The position numbers were made by a program, and so were the translations under genes. Shown one piece after another: positions 32,114 to 41,624 of a stretch of DNA of 64,000 nucleotides (positions within the stretch are counted from its first letter, which is position 1; the number at the start of each line of letters is the position of its first letter). The notes beneath the pieces were generated by a model that saw only the letters and a program-made list of their open reading frames with translations, was not told where the DNA came from and made no database searches. Origin of the DNA: CAWGHZ01 sp963775315 (lineage in GTDB: Bacteria > Pseudomonadota > Alphaproteobacteria > MPNO01 > DASWLB01); the NCBI GenBank assembly GCA_963775315.1, contig CAVZIN010000011.1:124001-188000 (forward strand), read 5' to 3'.

Positions 32114-33244
32114 ATGCGCGACGGGGGGAACATTCCGCGCAACCGCATTCTGGTCGGCGATTGCGTCGAGCTGATGCGTGCGCTGCCTGAGGGCTCGGTG
32201 GACATGGTGTTCGCCGATCCTCCCTATAATCTCCAGCTTGCGCGCGAGCTCCACCGGCCGAACAACAGCCGCGTCGACGGGGTCGACGACGATTGGGACA
32301 AGTTCGGCGATTTCGCCGCCTACGACCGCTTCACCCACAACTGGCTCGCTGCCGCCCGCCGCGTCCTCAAGGAGGACGGCACGCTGTGGGTGATCGGCAG
32401 CTACCACAACATCTTCCGCGTCGGCGCCGCGCTGCAGAACCTCGGCTTCTGGGTGCTGAACGACGTGATCTGGCGCAAGACCAACCCGATGCCCAACTTC
32501 CGCGGCCGGCGCTTCACCAACGCGCACGAGACGCTGATCTGGTGCGCCAAGGGGCCGGAGTCGCGCTACACCTTCAACTACGACGCCATGAAGGCGCTGA
32601 ACGAGGACCTGCAGATGCGGTCGGACTGGCTGATCCCGCTCTGCACCGGCGCCGAGCGGGTCAAGCGTGGCGGCAAGAAGGCGCACCCGACGCAGAAGCC
32701 CGAAGCGCTGCTCTACCGCGCCATCCTGGCGGCGACCCGGCCGGGCGAGCTGGTGCTCGACCCGTTCTTCGGTTCGGGCACCACGGGCGCCGTGGCGCGC
32801 AAGCTGGGGCGCGACTGGCTTGGCATCGAGCGCGAGGACGCCTATGTCGAGGTCGCGAACGACCGCATCCGGCGCGCGACGCCGGTCGACGCCACCTCCC
32901 TCGCCACCCCGTCCAAGCGCGAGGAACCGCGCATCCCGTTCGGGCTGGTGGTCGAGCGCGGCCTGCTCGCGCCCGGCGAAACCCTGTTCGACGCGCGCCG
33001 CCGCTTCACCGCGCGCATCCAGGCCGACGGCTCGCTCGCGTCCGGCGCGGCACGCGGCTCGATCCACCGCATCGGTGCCGAGGTGCAGGGCGCGCCGGCC
33101 TGCAACGGCTGGACGTTCTGGCACTTCGACGTGGAGGGCAAGGCGGTGCCGATCGACGTGCTGCGGCAGCGCCTGCGGGCCGAGCTCGCCCCGCCCGCCA
33201 CCGACATCGCCGCCCCGCCGGGCGAGCTGAGCGCGGCTCCCTAG
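32114..33244 (+). CDS. ccrM: Cell-cycle-regulated GANTC DNA adenine methyltransferase CcrM
   Basis: A 376-residue beta-class N6-adenine methyltransferase. The catalytic DPPYNLQL motif (D35-Y38) comes first and the SAM-binding DPFFGSGTTG motif (from D216) later. The last ~95 residues form the extra C-terminal domain of CcrM (LLAPGETLFDARRRF ... WTFWHFD). It methylates GANTC sites in hemimethylated DNA late in the cell cycle. The stop codon TAG at 33242-33244 spans the left edge of an IS630 element; the same TAG would exist in the empty site, so the protein is unchanged. Confidence 0.95.
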   Translation: MRDGGNIPRNRILVGDCVELMRALPEGSVDMVFADPPYNLQLARELHRPNNSRVDGVDDDWDKFGDFAAYDRFTHNWLAAARRVLKEDGTLWVIGSYHNIFRVGAALQNLGFWVLNDVIWRKTNPMPNFRGRRFTNAHETLIWCAKGPESRYTFNYDAMKALNEDLQMRSDWLIPLCTGAERVKRGGKKAHPTQKPEALLYRAILAATRPGELVLDPFFGSGTTGAVARKLGRDWLGIEREDAYVEVANDRIRRATPVDATSLATPSKREEPRIPFGLVVERGLLAPGETLFDARRRFTARIQADGSLASGAARGSIHRIGAEVQGAPACNGWTFWHFDVEGKAVPIDVLRQRLRAELAPPATDIAAPPGELSAAP

Positions 33245-33250
33245 AGCGGT

Positions 33251-33877
33251 TCACGCTTTGACGGAAGCGTATCCAGCGTTTGCGAAGTAGTTCTGGCATT
33301 CGGCCTCATCGATGGTCGTGACGAGGCAGCCGATGTGGCGCCAAGTGTCGTCGACGGTGCGCTTCTGTGCGGCGCGCATCCAGTGCTTGATCTTGGCGAA
33401 GGCCTGTTCGATCGGGTTGAGGTCGGGGGAGTAGGGCGGCAGATACCAGAGCCTCGCGCCGGCGGCGCGGATCATCTGGCGGACGGCAGCTCCCTTGTGG
33501 GAGCCGAGATTGTCCATGACGACGATGTCGCCGGGCCGGAGCACGGGCAGGAGCTGCTGCGCGACATAGGCGCGGCATTGGCCGTTGATCGGCCCGTCGA
33601 AGACGCAGGGGGCGGCGAGGCCATCCCAGCGCAGCGCCCCGAGGAAGGTCAGTGTGCGCCAGTGGCCGTGCGGCGCGAAGCCGCGCAGGCGCTTGCCCTT
33701 CGATCCCCAGCCGCGCAGCGGCGCCATGTTGGTCTTGATCCAGAGCCTGCCCCCGCGAAGGCGGGGGTCTCGTCGATGAAGACCAGGCGCTTCGGGTCGA
33801 GGCCGGCCTGCCAGGATCGCCAGCGTTGCCGCCGGCGGGCGACGTCGGCGCGGCCCTGCTCAAGGGCGAACAGCGTT
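33251..33877 (-). pseudogene. IS630 transposase catalytic part (copy 1), broken by a 20-bp palindromic insertion
   Basis: After the A8 tract this strand encodes KKTLFALEQGRADVARRR and RLVFIDET, with the first DDE aspartate. The reading frame is then lost at a 20-base insert (33746-33765) containing CCCCCGC-GAAG-GCGGGGG and resumes as LWIKTNMAPLRGWG through VMDNLGSHKG and SPDLNPIEQAFAKIKH, with the other acidic residues. Removing the 20 bases gives IDETLWIKTN in one frame, as expected. So the element probably cannot make active transposase on its own. Confidence 0.82.
33746..33765. repeat. 20-bp palindromic insert inside the transposase gene (copy 1)
   Basis: The stem CCCCCGC (33750-33756) and GCGGGGG (33761-33767) flank GAAG. 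It resembles the short GC palindromes scattered in alphaproteobacterial genomes. The identical insert lies at 43675-43694 in copy 2. Confidence 0.75.
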
Positions 33878-34219
33878 TTTTTTGAACCGCAGCCCCTCGC
33901 GCCTGAGGAATAGCCACACCGCGTTGTGCGAGACCTTCACCCCGCGCGCCGCCAGCTCGCGCTTGAGCCCGTGCAGCGTCAGGTGCGGCGTCTGGGCGAT
34001 CCGTTCCACGATGAAGGCGCGGTGCGGCGTCAGGATCGGCTTGCGATGTCCACCGACCTTACCTGGTGCGACCGAGCCCGTCGCACGATAGCGCTGCGAC
34101 CACTTCACCACCGTCGAAACGGCAACGCCGAACCGGGCCGCCGCAGATCGGCAGGTCTCCCCGGACAGAACCGCCGCAACAACGCGCTCACGAAGATCAT
34201 TCGAAAGAGGTCGGGTCAT
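33860..34219 (-). CDS. IS630 transposase orfA (N-terminal helix-turn-helix part), copy 1
   Basis: A 119-residue ORF with an IS630/paired-like DNA-binding domain: DLRERVVAAVLSGETCRSAAARFGV, VSTVVKWSQRYR, then a second helix-turn-helix (LTLHGLKRELAARGVKVSHNAVWLFLRREGL). It stops shortly after an A8 tract (33876-33883, read on the minus strand); a +1 shift there would continue into the catalytic part, a usual arrangement for IS630 elements made by programmed frameshifting. Codon 4 is Pro here and Arg in copy 2. Confidence 0.88.
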   Translation of the reverse strand: MTRPLSNDLRERVVAAVLSGETCRSAAARFGVAVSTVVKWSQRYRATGSVAPGKVGGHRKPILTPHRAFIVERIAQTPHLTLHGLKRELAARGVKVSHNAVWLFLRREGLRFKKNAVRP

Positions 34220-34312
34220 CGATGCTGGCCTCCGCTCCAGCCAGCATCTTGAATCACAAACGCCGCAAATCGGGAATCCCCTCCGATTCGCTCAAACAAT
34301 GAACCGCTCTAG

Positions 34313-35407
34313 CTAGCCCTCCGCGTGCGCGAGGGCGTGGCGCACCACCTTCTTCATCACCGTGGGCAGGGCATAATCGTCGAGCCGGTCGGGCGCGCAC
34401 CAGACGCCCTCGGCCCGGTCCGCCGCGCCGTCGCCGATGCGCGCCGCCATGACCGCGAGCTCCAGCCGGAAATGGGTGAAGCCATGCTCCACCACCCCTG
34501 GCAGGACGGTCCAGCGCGCCGCCACGGGCGCCGCCGCGCGCGCCGCGCCGTCGGGCCAGGCGGCCTCGCGCCATTCGGTCGACGGTACCTCCATCATCCC
34601 GCCCAGCAGGCCGGTCTCGGCGCGTCGGCGCAGCAGTACGGCTCCGTCGTCGCGGACCGCCCAGAACACGACGCCGCGGCGCAGCGGCCGCGCCTTCTTC
34701 GGCGCGCGGCGCGGCAGCGTCTCGGCGATCCCCGCCGCCCGCCCGGCACACGATTCGCGCCATGGGCAGATCAGGCAGTCGGGCGCGCGCGGGGTGCAGA
34801 CGGTCTGGCCCAGCTCCATCAGCGCCTGGGCGTAGTCGCCCGCCCGCTCCGCCGGTGCGATCCGAGCGGCGAGGGCGCGCAGCGCCGGCTTGGCATCGGG
34901 CAGCGGCGTCTCGATCCCGCCGAGCCGCGCCATCACCCGCTCGACATTGCCGTCCACCACCACCGCCGGTCGGTCGAAGGCGATGGCGCGCATCGCCGCC
35001 ACCGTGTACGGACCAAGGCCGGGCAGGGCGGCGAGTGCCGCCTCGTCCGCGGGGAAGGCGCCGCCGTGATCGCGTGCGACCGCCTGCGCGCAGCGGTGCA
35101 GGTTGCGCGCCCTCGCGTAGTAGCCGAGCCCCTGCCAGGCGTGCAGCACCTCGTCCAACGGCGCGGCGGCAAGGGTGGCGACATCCGGCCAACGGGCGAG
35201 GAACCGGCGGAAATAGGGCTCGACCGCGGCGATGGTCGTCTGCTGCAGCATGATCTCGCTCAGCCACACGCGATAGGGGTCGGCCGCCACGCCCGGCCGC
35301 GCGCGCCACGGCAGGTCGCGCCGGTGGCGGTCGAACCAGTCGAGCAGGCGCGCCGCCATCAGGCGCGCGTCGGTCGCGGGGGGAAGATGTGCGGTCTGCG
35401 TCGCCAT
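34313..35407 (-). CDS. mutY: A/G-specific adenine glycosylase MutY
   Basis: A 364-residue base-excision enzyme. LSEIMLQQTT carries the catalytic Glu, LPGLGPYTVAAMRAIAF is the helix-hairpin-helix, and VVVDGNVERV has the conserved Asp. The iron-sulfur loop CTPRAPDCLICPWRESC has the C-X6-C-X2-C-X5-C pattern. A C-terminal NUDIX-like domain (residues ~240-350) recognises 8-oxoG. It removes adenine paired with 8-oxoguanine. It is convergent with ccrM, with the IS630 element between, and its stop lies two bases beyond the IS target site, so it is intact. Confidence 0.95.
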   Translation of the reverse strand: MATQTAHLPPATDARLMAARLLDWFDRHRRDLPWRARPGVAADPYRVWLSEIMLQQTTIAAVEPYFRRFLARWPDVATLAAAPLDEVLHAWQGLGYYARARNLHRCAQAVARDHGGAFPADEAALAALPGLGPYTVAAMRAIAFDRPAVVVDGNVERVMARLGGIETPLPDAKPALRALAARIAPAERAGDYAQALMELGQTVCTPRAPDCLICPWRESCAGRAAGIAETLPRRAPKKARPLRRGVVFWAVRDDGAVLLRRRAETGLLGGMMEVPSTEWREAAWPDGAARAAAPVAARWTVLPGVVEHGFTHFRLELAVMAARIGDGAADRAEGVWCAPDRLDDYALPTVMKKVVRHALAHAEG

Positions 35408-35447
35408 GCGTGTTGTGCCCGGACGGGCCGAACCTTACCATGCGCGC

Positions 35448-35984
35448 ATGGCCGAAGGATCGCGTGACGAGCGGGGGCGCCGGGCCAGCGGGCCGCGGGC
35501 GATCGCCGCTACCCTGCCGCGCATCGCCGGGCCGGCGTTCCGGCGCCGCGGCTTCGCCGGCGGCGGCGAGGCATCGGTGCGGGTCGTCACCGACTGGGCC
35601 GAGATTGTCGGCCCCGCCCTCGCCCGCGATTCGCTGCCGGAACGTCTCACCTACGCGCGCGGCGCCGAATCGGGCGGCACGCTGCGCATCCGCGCCGCCG
35701 GGCCGCTCGCGCTCGAACTGCAGCATCTCGAGCCGCTGGTGATCGAGCGGATCAACGGCTATTTCGGCTACCGCGCCGTCGCCCGCCTCGCCTTCGTCCA
35801 GGCGCCCGCCGGCTTCGCCGCGCGCCGCGCGCCGCCCGCCCCACCGCCGCCGCCGAGCCGGGAGGAGGCCGAGCGGCTCGACCGGTCGCTCTCCGGGTTC
35901 GAGGACGGGCCGCTTCGTGATGCACTCGCCGGTCTCGGCCGCGCCGTGCTTGCCCGCGGCCGCGGACCTGTGGACAAGGGCTGA
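35448..35984 (+). CDS. DUF721 (DciA-like) protein
   Basis: A 178-residue basic protein. Residues ~20-120 have the DUF721 pattern: WAEIVGPALARDSLPERLTY, GTLRIRAAGPLALELQHLEPLVIERINGYFGY. The C-terminal part is a Pro-rich linker and a short helix. DUF721 proteins include DciA, the ancestral loader of the replicative helicase DnaB, and the alphaproteobacterial members may do the same job. It is divergent from mutY with a 40-base gap. The helicase-loader role is inferred from the family. Confidence 0.78.
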   Translation: MAEGSRDERGRRASGPRAIAATLPRIAGPAFRRRGFAGGGEASVRVVTDWAEIVGPALARDSLPERLTYARGAESGGTLRIRAAGPLALELQHLEPLVIERINGYFGYRAVARLAFVQAPAGFAARRAPPAPPPPPSREEAERLDRSLSGFEDGPLRDALAGLGRAVLARGRGPVDKG

Positions 35985-36062
35985 AAGGGCCGGCGAAGGC
36001 CGTGCATCGATTCTTTACGGGCGCGTTCGCGCCCGCTATATCTTGTAGATCAGGAGGTAACG

Positions 36063-36794
36063 ATGGCTAACACCCTGCCATATGTGGTGGGAGCGGTGAT
36101 CGCGGCCGGGGTCGCGATCGCGGTCTATGAGGCGGTCGACACGGGTCCGGGCCCGGTGCCCACGGCGTCGACGGTCGCCACCCAGCCGGTGACGCCAGCG
36201 GCCGCCGGCGCGGCGGCGACGGCCGAGGTGACGGCGCCCAAGCCCGAGGCGCATTTCGACAACGTCAAGGTCACTGCCGACGATTACGTGATGGGCAAGG
36301 CCGACGCGCCGGTCACGGTGATCGAGTACGCCTCGATGACCTGTCCGCACTGCGCGCGCATGTCCAACACGGTCCTGCCCAAGTTCGAGAAGGAATTCGT
36401 CGATACCGGCAAGGTTCGCTACGTCTATCGCGACTTCCCACTCGACCAGATCGCGGTGCGCGCGTCGGTGCTCGCACGCTGCAACGGGCGCGACCGGTAC
36501 TTCCCCTTCATTAACGCGCTGTTCGCCGACCAGGACAACTGGATCCGCTCGTCCGATCCGGTGAAGGCGCTGGAGCAGGTCGGCCGGCTCGGCGGCGTCA
36601 CGCCCGCCAAGTACGAGCAATGCCTGAAGGACCAGTCGCTGGTCGACAAGGTCCTGCAAAGCCGGCTGGACGCGCAGAAGGAATATCACATCAATTCCAC
36701 GCCGACTTTCCTCGTAAACGGCGATCGTTATTCGGGTGAGATGTCTTACGACCAGTTCCGGGCGATCATTCTCGCCCACATGAAAAAGGGCTAG
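36063..36794 (+). CDS. DsbA-like thiol:disulfide oxidoreductase
   Basis: A 243-residue membrane-anchored periplasmic protein. An N-terminal hydrophobic segment (residues ~6-24) is followed by an Ala/Thr/Pro-rich linker and a thioredoxin-fold domain with the active site C94-P-H-C97 and the cis-proline loop NSTPTFLVNG. The APVTVIEYASMTCPHCARM stretch is typical of the DsbA/DUF family found upstream of smc in alphaproteobacteria. It probably oxidises or isomerises secreted proteins. An AGGAGG ribosome binding site precedes the ATG. It is followed after 38 bases by smc. Confidence 0.87.
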   Translation: MANTLPYVVGAVIAAGVAIAVYEAVDTGPGPVPTASTVATQPVTPAAAGAAATAEVTAPKPEAHFDNVKVTADDYVMGKADAPVTVIEYASMTCPHCARMSNTVLPKFEKEFVDTGKVRYVYRDFPLDQIAVRASVLARCNGRDRYFPFINALFADQDNWIRSSDPVKALEQVGRLGGVTPAKYEQCLKDQSLVDKVLQSRLDAQKEYHINSTPTFLVNGDRYSGEMSYDQFRAIILAHMKKG

Positions 36795-36832
36795 CGGCGC
36801 GCCGCGGGCGCGCTGGGGGGGGAGCGTTTCGC

Positions 36833-39800
36833 ATGGTTCAGTTCACCACGCTCAGGCTGTCGGGGTTCAAGTCGTTCGTCGAGCCGACCGAGCTCTCGAT
36901 CGATCCCGGGCTCACCGGCGTGGTCGGGCCGAACGGCTGCGGCAAGTCGAATTTGGTCGAAGCGCTCCGCTGGGTGATGGGCGAAAGCTCCGCCAAGCAG
37001 ATGCGCGGCGGCGAGATGGACGACGTCATCTTCGCCGGCACGTCCGACCGTTCGGCGCGCAACCTGGCCGAGGTGGTGCTGGCGCTCGACAACGCCGACC
37101 GCACCGCCCCCGCCATGTTCAACGAGGACGACCTGCTCGAGGTGGTACGCCGCATCGAGCGGGGCTCGGGCTCGACCTTCCGGGTCAACGGGCGCGAGGT
37201 GCGCGCGCGCGACGTGCAGCTTCTTTTCGCCGACGCCGCCAGCGGGTCGAAATCCACCGCGCTGGTCAGCCAGGGTCGCGTCGGCGCCATCGTCGCCGCC
37301 AAGCCGACCGACCGCCGCCATCTGTTGGAGGAGGCGGCCGGCATCACCGGGCTGCATTCGCGCCGCCACGAGGCGGAGCTGCGCCTGTCGGCGGCCGAGG
37401 CGAACCTCACCCGGCTCGACGACGTGATCGGCTCGCTCGACGAGCAGCTCCGCGGCCTCAAGCGCCAGGCGCGCCAGGCGACGCGCTACCGCAACCTCTC
37501 GGACCACATCCGCCGGGCCGAGGGCATCCTGCTGCACTGGCGCTGGACCGAGGCGACCGCCGCCCGCGAGGCGGCGCGCGCCCGGCTCGCCGAGGCCGAG
37601 GCGCTGGTCGAGACGCTGACCGGCGAGGCGGCGGGTCTCTCCGCGCGCCACGCCGACCTCGCCGCCCGCCTGCCCGAGCTGCGCCAGAAGGAGGCCGAGG
37701 CCGCCGCCGCGTTGCAGCGCCTCCGCCTCGCACGCGATGCGCTCGACGCCGAAGAGGCGCGCATCGCCGAACAGCGGAAGGCGCTCGAATCGCGTCTCGC
37801 CCAGGTCGCGCAGGATACGGCGCGCGAGCGCGGCTTCGCCTCGGACGCGCTCGAGGCGATCGCCCGGCTGGACGAGGAGCAGACGCAGCTCCGCGCCGCC
37901 CAGGACGGCGAGGAGGACGAGCTTGCCCGTGCCGCCGAGGCGCTGGCCGAGGCCCGCGCCGCGACCGAGGCGCTGGAGAACGAGGCGACCGAGCTCGCCG
38001 GCCGCGCCGCGCAGTACGAGGCGCGCGAGCAGGCGCTGACCCGCCGCCTCGCCGATCTCGAGGGACGGCGCAACCGGCTGAGCCAGCGCCTTGCCCAGCT
38101 TGCCCAGTCGCGCGAGGCGTTGGAGCGCGAGGCCGGCGACGGCGGCGCGCTGGACGAGGCCAAGGAACGCACCGCCCAGGCGCACGAGGCGCGGGAGGCC
38201 GCGCGCGCGCGTCTGACCGCCGCCGAGGAGGGCCGCGCCGTGGCGCAGGCGGCGTCGCGCGAGGCCCGCGAGGTCTGGCACGCCCGCCACACCGAGGCCG
38301 CCAAGCTCGGCGCCGAGGAGGACGCGCTTGCCAAGCTGCTGGGCGGCGGCGATCCGGATTTGTGGCCGCCACTGGTCGACGCGGTGACGGTGGAGCCGGG
38401 CTACGAGATCGCGCTCGGCGCGGCGCTCGGGGACGACCTGACGGCGCCAACCGACGAGGCGGCGCCGATGCACTGGCGCACACTCGATCCCGCGTCGGAC
38501 GCGCCGGGACTGCCGGCGAGCGTTCGTCCGTTGGCCGAGTTGGTGCGCGCGCCCGCGGCGCTCGCCCGGCGGCTGTCGCAGATCGGCGTGGTCGAGGACG
38601 AGACCGCCGGCCGCGCGGTGCGCGACGCGCTCGCCCAGGGCCAGCGGCTGGTCAGCCGCGACGGCGCGCTGTGGCGCTGGGACGGGTTCACCGCGAAGGC
38701 CGGCACGCCCACCCCGGCGGCGACGCGGCTCGCCCAGCGGAACCGCCTGGCCGACATCAAGACGGCGCGCCTTGCGGCCGACGGGGTGGCCGCCGAGGCC
38801 AAGCAGGCGCTCGACGCCGCGGAGGACGCGGCCCGGCGCGCCACCGAGGAGGAATCGCGCGCCCGCGCCGAATCGCGCGCCTCCGAGCAGGCGTTCCAGT
38901 CGGCGCGCGACAGGGAGACGGCGCTCGCCCAGCGCGAGGCGGCCGCCGCGTCGCGCCGCAACGCCCTCGCCGAGGAGGCCGGTCGGCTCGACGCCGAGCG
39001 GGTCGAGCTCGAGGGCGAGCAGGCGACGGCCAGATCCGACCTTGCCGCTCATCGTGAGACCGAGGGGGTGCGCGCCGAGGCCGCCGCCAAGCGCCAGGCG
39101 CTCGGCGCCGAGCGCCAGACCCTCGCCGAGCGCCAGGGCGCGCATGACCGGGTGGTGCGCGAGGCGGCCACCCGCGCCGGGCGGCTGAACGAGATCGCGA
39201 CCCAGCACGATTCGTGGCGCCGTCGCGCCGAAGCCGCGACGGCCCAGATTGCCCAGCTCGAGGAGCGACGCGCGTCCGCCGCCGCCGAGGCCGAACTCGC
39301 TGAGTGCGCGTCCGGCCGAGATCGCCGCCCAGCGGACCGAGTTGTTCGCCCGCATCAACTCCGCCGAGGCCCACCGGCGGCGCGAGGCCGAGGCGCTGGC
39401 CCAAGCCGAGTCCGCCGTCGAGGAGGCCAGCCGCGCGCTCCGCGCCACCGAGACGCGGCTCGGCGAGGCGCGCGAGCGGCGGGTGCGCTGCCAGGGCGCG
39501 GTCGAGCAGGCGGACCAGTCGCTCGCGACCGTCGCCGAGCGCGTCGCCGAGAAGCTCGAATGCGCGCCCGAGGCGGCGCTGGAGACGGTGGGGGCCGACC
39601 CGGCCGACCTGCCGGCGCTGGATGCCGTCGAGACGCGGCTCGAAAGGCTGGTGCGCGAGCGCGAGACGATGGGTCCGGTCAATCTCCGCGCCGAGGCGGA
39701 GGCGCAGGAGCTCGACGAGCGCATCGCCTCGCTCGGTGCCGAGCGCGAGGATCTGCTGGCCGCCATCGCCCGGCTGCGCCAGGGGATCGCGGGGCTCAAC

Positions 39801-40295
39801 CGCGAGGGGCGCGAGCGGCTGACCGCCGCGTTCGGGCGCGTCGACAAGCATTTCCAGGAGCTGTTCGTCCGGCTGTTCGGTGGCGGCCACGCCCATCTCG
39901 CTTTGACCGATGCCGACGACCCGCTGGAGGCCGGGCTCGAGATTTTCGCGAGCCCGCCGGGCAAGAAGCTGCAGGCTCTGTCGCTGCTGTCGGGCGGCGA
40001 GCAGGCGCTGACCGCCCTCTCGCTGCTGTTCGCCGTGTTCCTGACCAACCCGGCGCCGGTCTGTGTGCTGGACGAGGTGGACGCGCCGCTCGACGATGCG
40101 AACGTCGAGCGGTTCTGCATTCTGCTGGACGAGATCTCCCGCGCCTCGGCCACCCGCTTCCTGGTGGTCACGCATCACCGCATGACCATGTCGCGGATGG
40201 ATCGCCTGTATGGCGTCACCATGTCGGAACGCGGCGTATCGCAACTCGTATCGGTCGATCTCGGCACCGCCGAAGGCCTGCGCGAGGCCGGCTGA
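36833..40295 (+). pseudogene. smc: Chromosome segregation ATPase SMC, interrupted by one frameshift
   Basis: The 3463-base span encodes a whole SMC but needs one frame change near 39299. The N-terminal frame has Walker A GPNGCGKSN (residues 32-40), long coiled coils and a hinge near residues 505-630. The C-terminal frame has the LSGGEQALTALSLLFA signature and the Walker B segment VCVLDEVDAPLDDANV. Dropping one G (ELAEC becomes ELLSARPAEIAAQ) restores the protein at ~1153 residues, a normal length. SMC condenses and segregates chromosomes. As loss is usually costly, a sequencing error or very recent mutation is likely; translated as is, it would lack the C-terminal ATPase half. Confidence 0.85.
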
Positions 40296-40358
40296 GCCCG
40301 CCTGCGGCATTTCGATTTTTTCTGCCCTTTCAATGGGTTGAGGGAATCCGTTTGCGCC

Positions 40359-40387
40359 TTGACAGTGTCGGGGGGCGCCCCTATGGT
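40359..40387 (+). promoter_or_regulatory. Strong sigma-70-type promoter of the ATP synthase Fo operon
   Basis: TTGACA (40359-40364) and TATGGT (40382-40387) with a 17-base spacer, 33 bases before the atpI start. The -35 element is a perfect consensus match, in keeping with high constitutive expression. Confidence 0.7.
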
Positions 40388-40419
40388 GCGCGCGCCCTTG
40401 GGTGCGCCGGGTCGTTCCA

Positions 40420-40803
40420 ATGACGGATGGTCACGAACCCGCACCGCCCGGCGATTTCGACGAGCGGCTGCGGCGCGCGCGCGAACGGCGGGGTGGCGAC
40501 CGGCGCGGAGCGCCGGGGCGCCAGGGCGACGACATGCGCAGCGGGATCAACATCGCGCTGCGCATCGGGGTCGAGCTGGTGGCGGCGCTTATGGTCGGCG
40601 TGGCGATCGGCATCGGGCTCGACCGCTGGCTCGGCACGACACCGTGGTTGATGGTGGTATTCATCGTGCTGGGAGCCGCGGCGGGAATCCTGAACGTCGT
40701 GAGGGTGATGAACGGGATGGGCGGTGCCGTCGGCTACCGGCGCGGCCCCGGCCCGCGAGAGAAGGATGAGGACGGTTCGCCGCCGGGGCCCGGCGCGGGC
40801 TGA
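40420..40803 (+). CDS. atpI: ATP synthase accessory protein AtpI/AtpZ
   Basis: A 127-residue protein: a charged N-terminal ~40 residues, then two membrane segments (ALRIGVELVAALMVGVAIGIGLD and TPWLMVVFIVLGAAAGILNVVR) with the G-x-G-x-GLDRWLGT pattern of the AtpZ/AtpI family. It may help assemble the c-ring or move Mg2+. First gene of atpI-B-E-b'-b, with atpB 21 bases downstream. Confidence 0.88.
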   Translation: MTDGHEPAPPGDFDERLRRARERRGGDRRGAPGRQGDDMRSGINIALRIGVELVAALMVGVAIGIGLDRWLGTTPWLMVVFIVLGAAAGILNVVRVMNGMGGAVGYRRGPGPREKDEDGSPPGPGAG

Positions 40804-40824
40804 CAGAGAAGAAGAGAGAAAGCC

Positions 40825-41577
40825 TTGGCAACCGCTGCCCAGACCGCAGCCGCCCACGAGGGGCCGCTGTCGCAGTTCGAGATCCACAGCCTGATTCCGC
40901 TCAAGCTGGGCGGGGTGGATATCTCCTACACCAATTCGGCCCTGCTGATGACGATCGTCCTGATCGCGATCACCGCGTTCCTGACGCTTGGCACCGGGCG
41001 GCGCGCGCTCGTGCCCGGGCGCTGGCAGTCGCTCGCCGAGCTGTCGTACGAGTTCGTCGCGAACCTGATCCGCGACACGGTGGGGCAGGAAGGGCGCCGC
41101 TACTTCCCCTTCGTGTTCACCCTGTTCATGTTCATCCTGCTCGGCAACCTGTTCGGGCTGGTGCCCTACAGCTTCACCTTCACCAGCCACATCGTCGTTA
41201 CCTTCACCATGGCGATCTGCGTGTTCATCGGCGTGACGGTGCTGGGCTTCGCCAAGCACGGCATCCACTTCTTCACCTTCTTCGTGCCGCCCGGCGTGTC
41301 CTGGGTGATGTGGCCGCTGCTGATCCCGATCGAGATCATCTCGTATCTCTCGCGCCCGATCAGCCTGTCGGTCCGGTTGTTCGCCAACATGCTGGCCGGC
41401 CATACGCTTCTCAAGGTGTTCGGCGGGTTCGTGTTCATGCTGGGCGTCGGCGGCGTGCTGCCGCTCGCCTTCGTGGTCGCCCTCAACGGGCTCGAGATCG
41501 TGATCGCATTCCTGCAGGCCTACGTGTTCGCGATCCTGACCTGCCTTTACATCAACGACGCGCTGCACCTGCATTAG
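40825..41577 (+). CDS. atpB: ATP synthase Fo subunit a
   Basis: A 250-residue membrane protein from a TTG start at 40825, preceded by an AAGAGAG ribosome binding site; no nearby ATG or GTG would keep the conserved start of the fold. It has the PISLSVRLFANMLAGHTLLKV segment with the essential arginine that faces the c-ring, and GLEIVIAFLQAYVFAILTCLYINDAL as the last helix. It forms the proton half-channels of Fo. Confidence 0.95.
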   Translation: MATAAQTAAAHEGPLSQFEIHSLIPLKLGGVDISYTNSALLMTIVLIAITAFLTLGTGRRALVPGRWQSLAELSYEFVANLIRDTVGQEGRRYFPFVFTLFMFILLGNLFGLVPYSFTFTSHIVVTFTMAICVFIGVTVLGFAKHGIHFFTFFVPPGVSWVMWPLLIPIEIISYLSRPISLSVRLFANMLAGHTLLKVFGGFVFMLGVGGVLPLAFVVALNGLEIVIAFLQAYVFAILTCLYINDALHLH

Positions 41578-41624
41578 GCGCGCCGGAGCCATTCCGCCAA
41601 TCCACTCCCGAAAGGAACAGACCC

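Larger units (their letters stand above)
33244..34309 (-). mobile_element. IS630-family insertion sequence, copy 1
   Basis: A 1066-base element between TA target duplications (33242-33243 and 34310-34311). The terminal inverted repeats start GAGCGGTTCA on both ends. It carries a transposase split over two frames on the minus strand. It is the same length as the copy at 43173, in the same orientation, with a single base difference seen (34209 G versus 44138 C). It sits exactly at the stop codon of ccrM, between convergent ccrM and mutY. Confidence 0.92.

Noticed and set aside
36791..40171. A 1126-codon open frame antisense to smc
   Set aside because: Low-complexity Ser/Arg/Ala and Gly/Leu composition mirrors the Ala/Glu coiled-coil codons of smc on the other strand.
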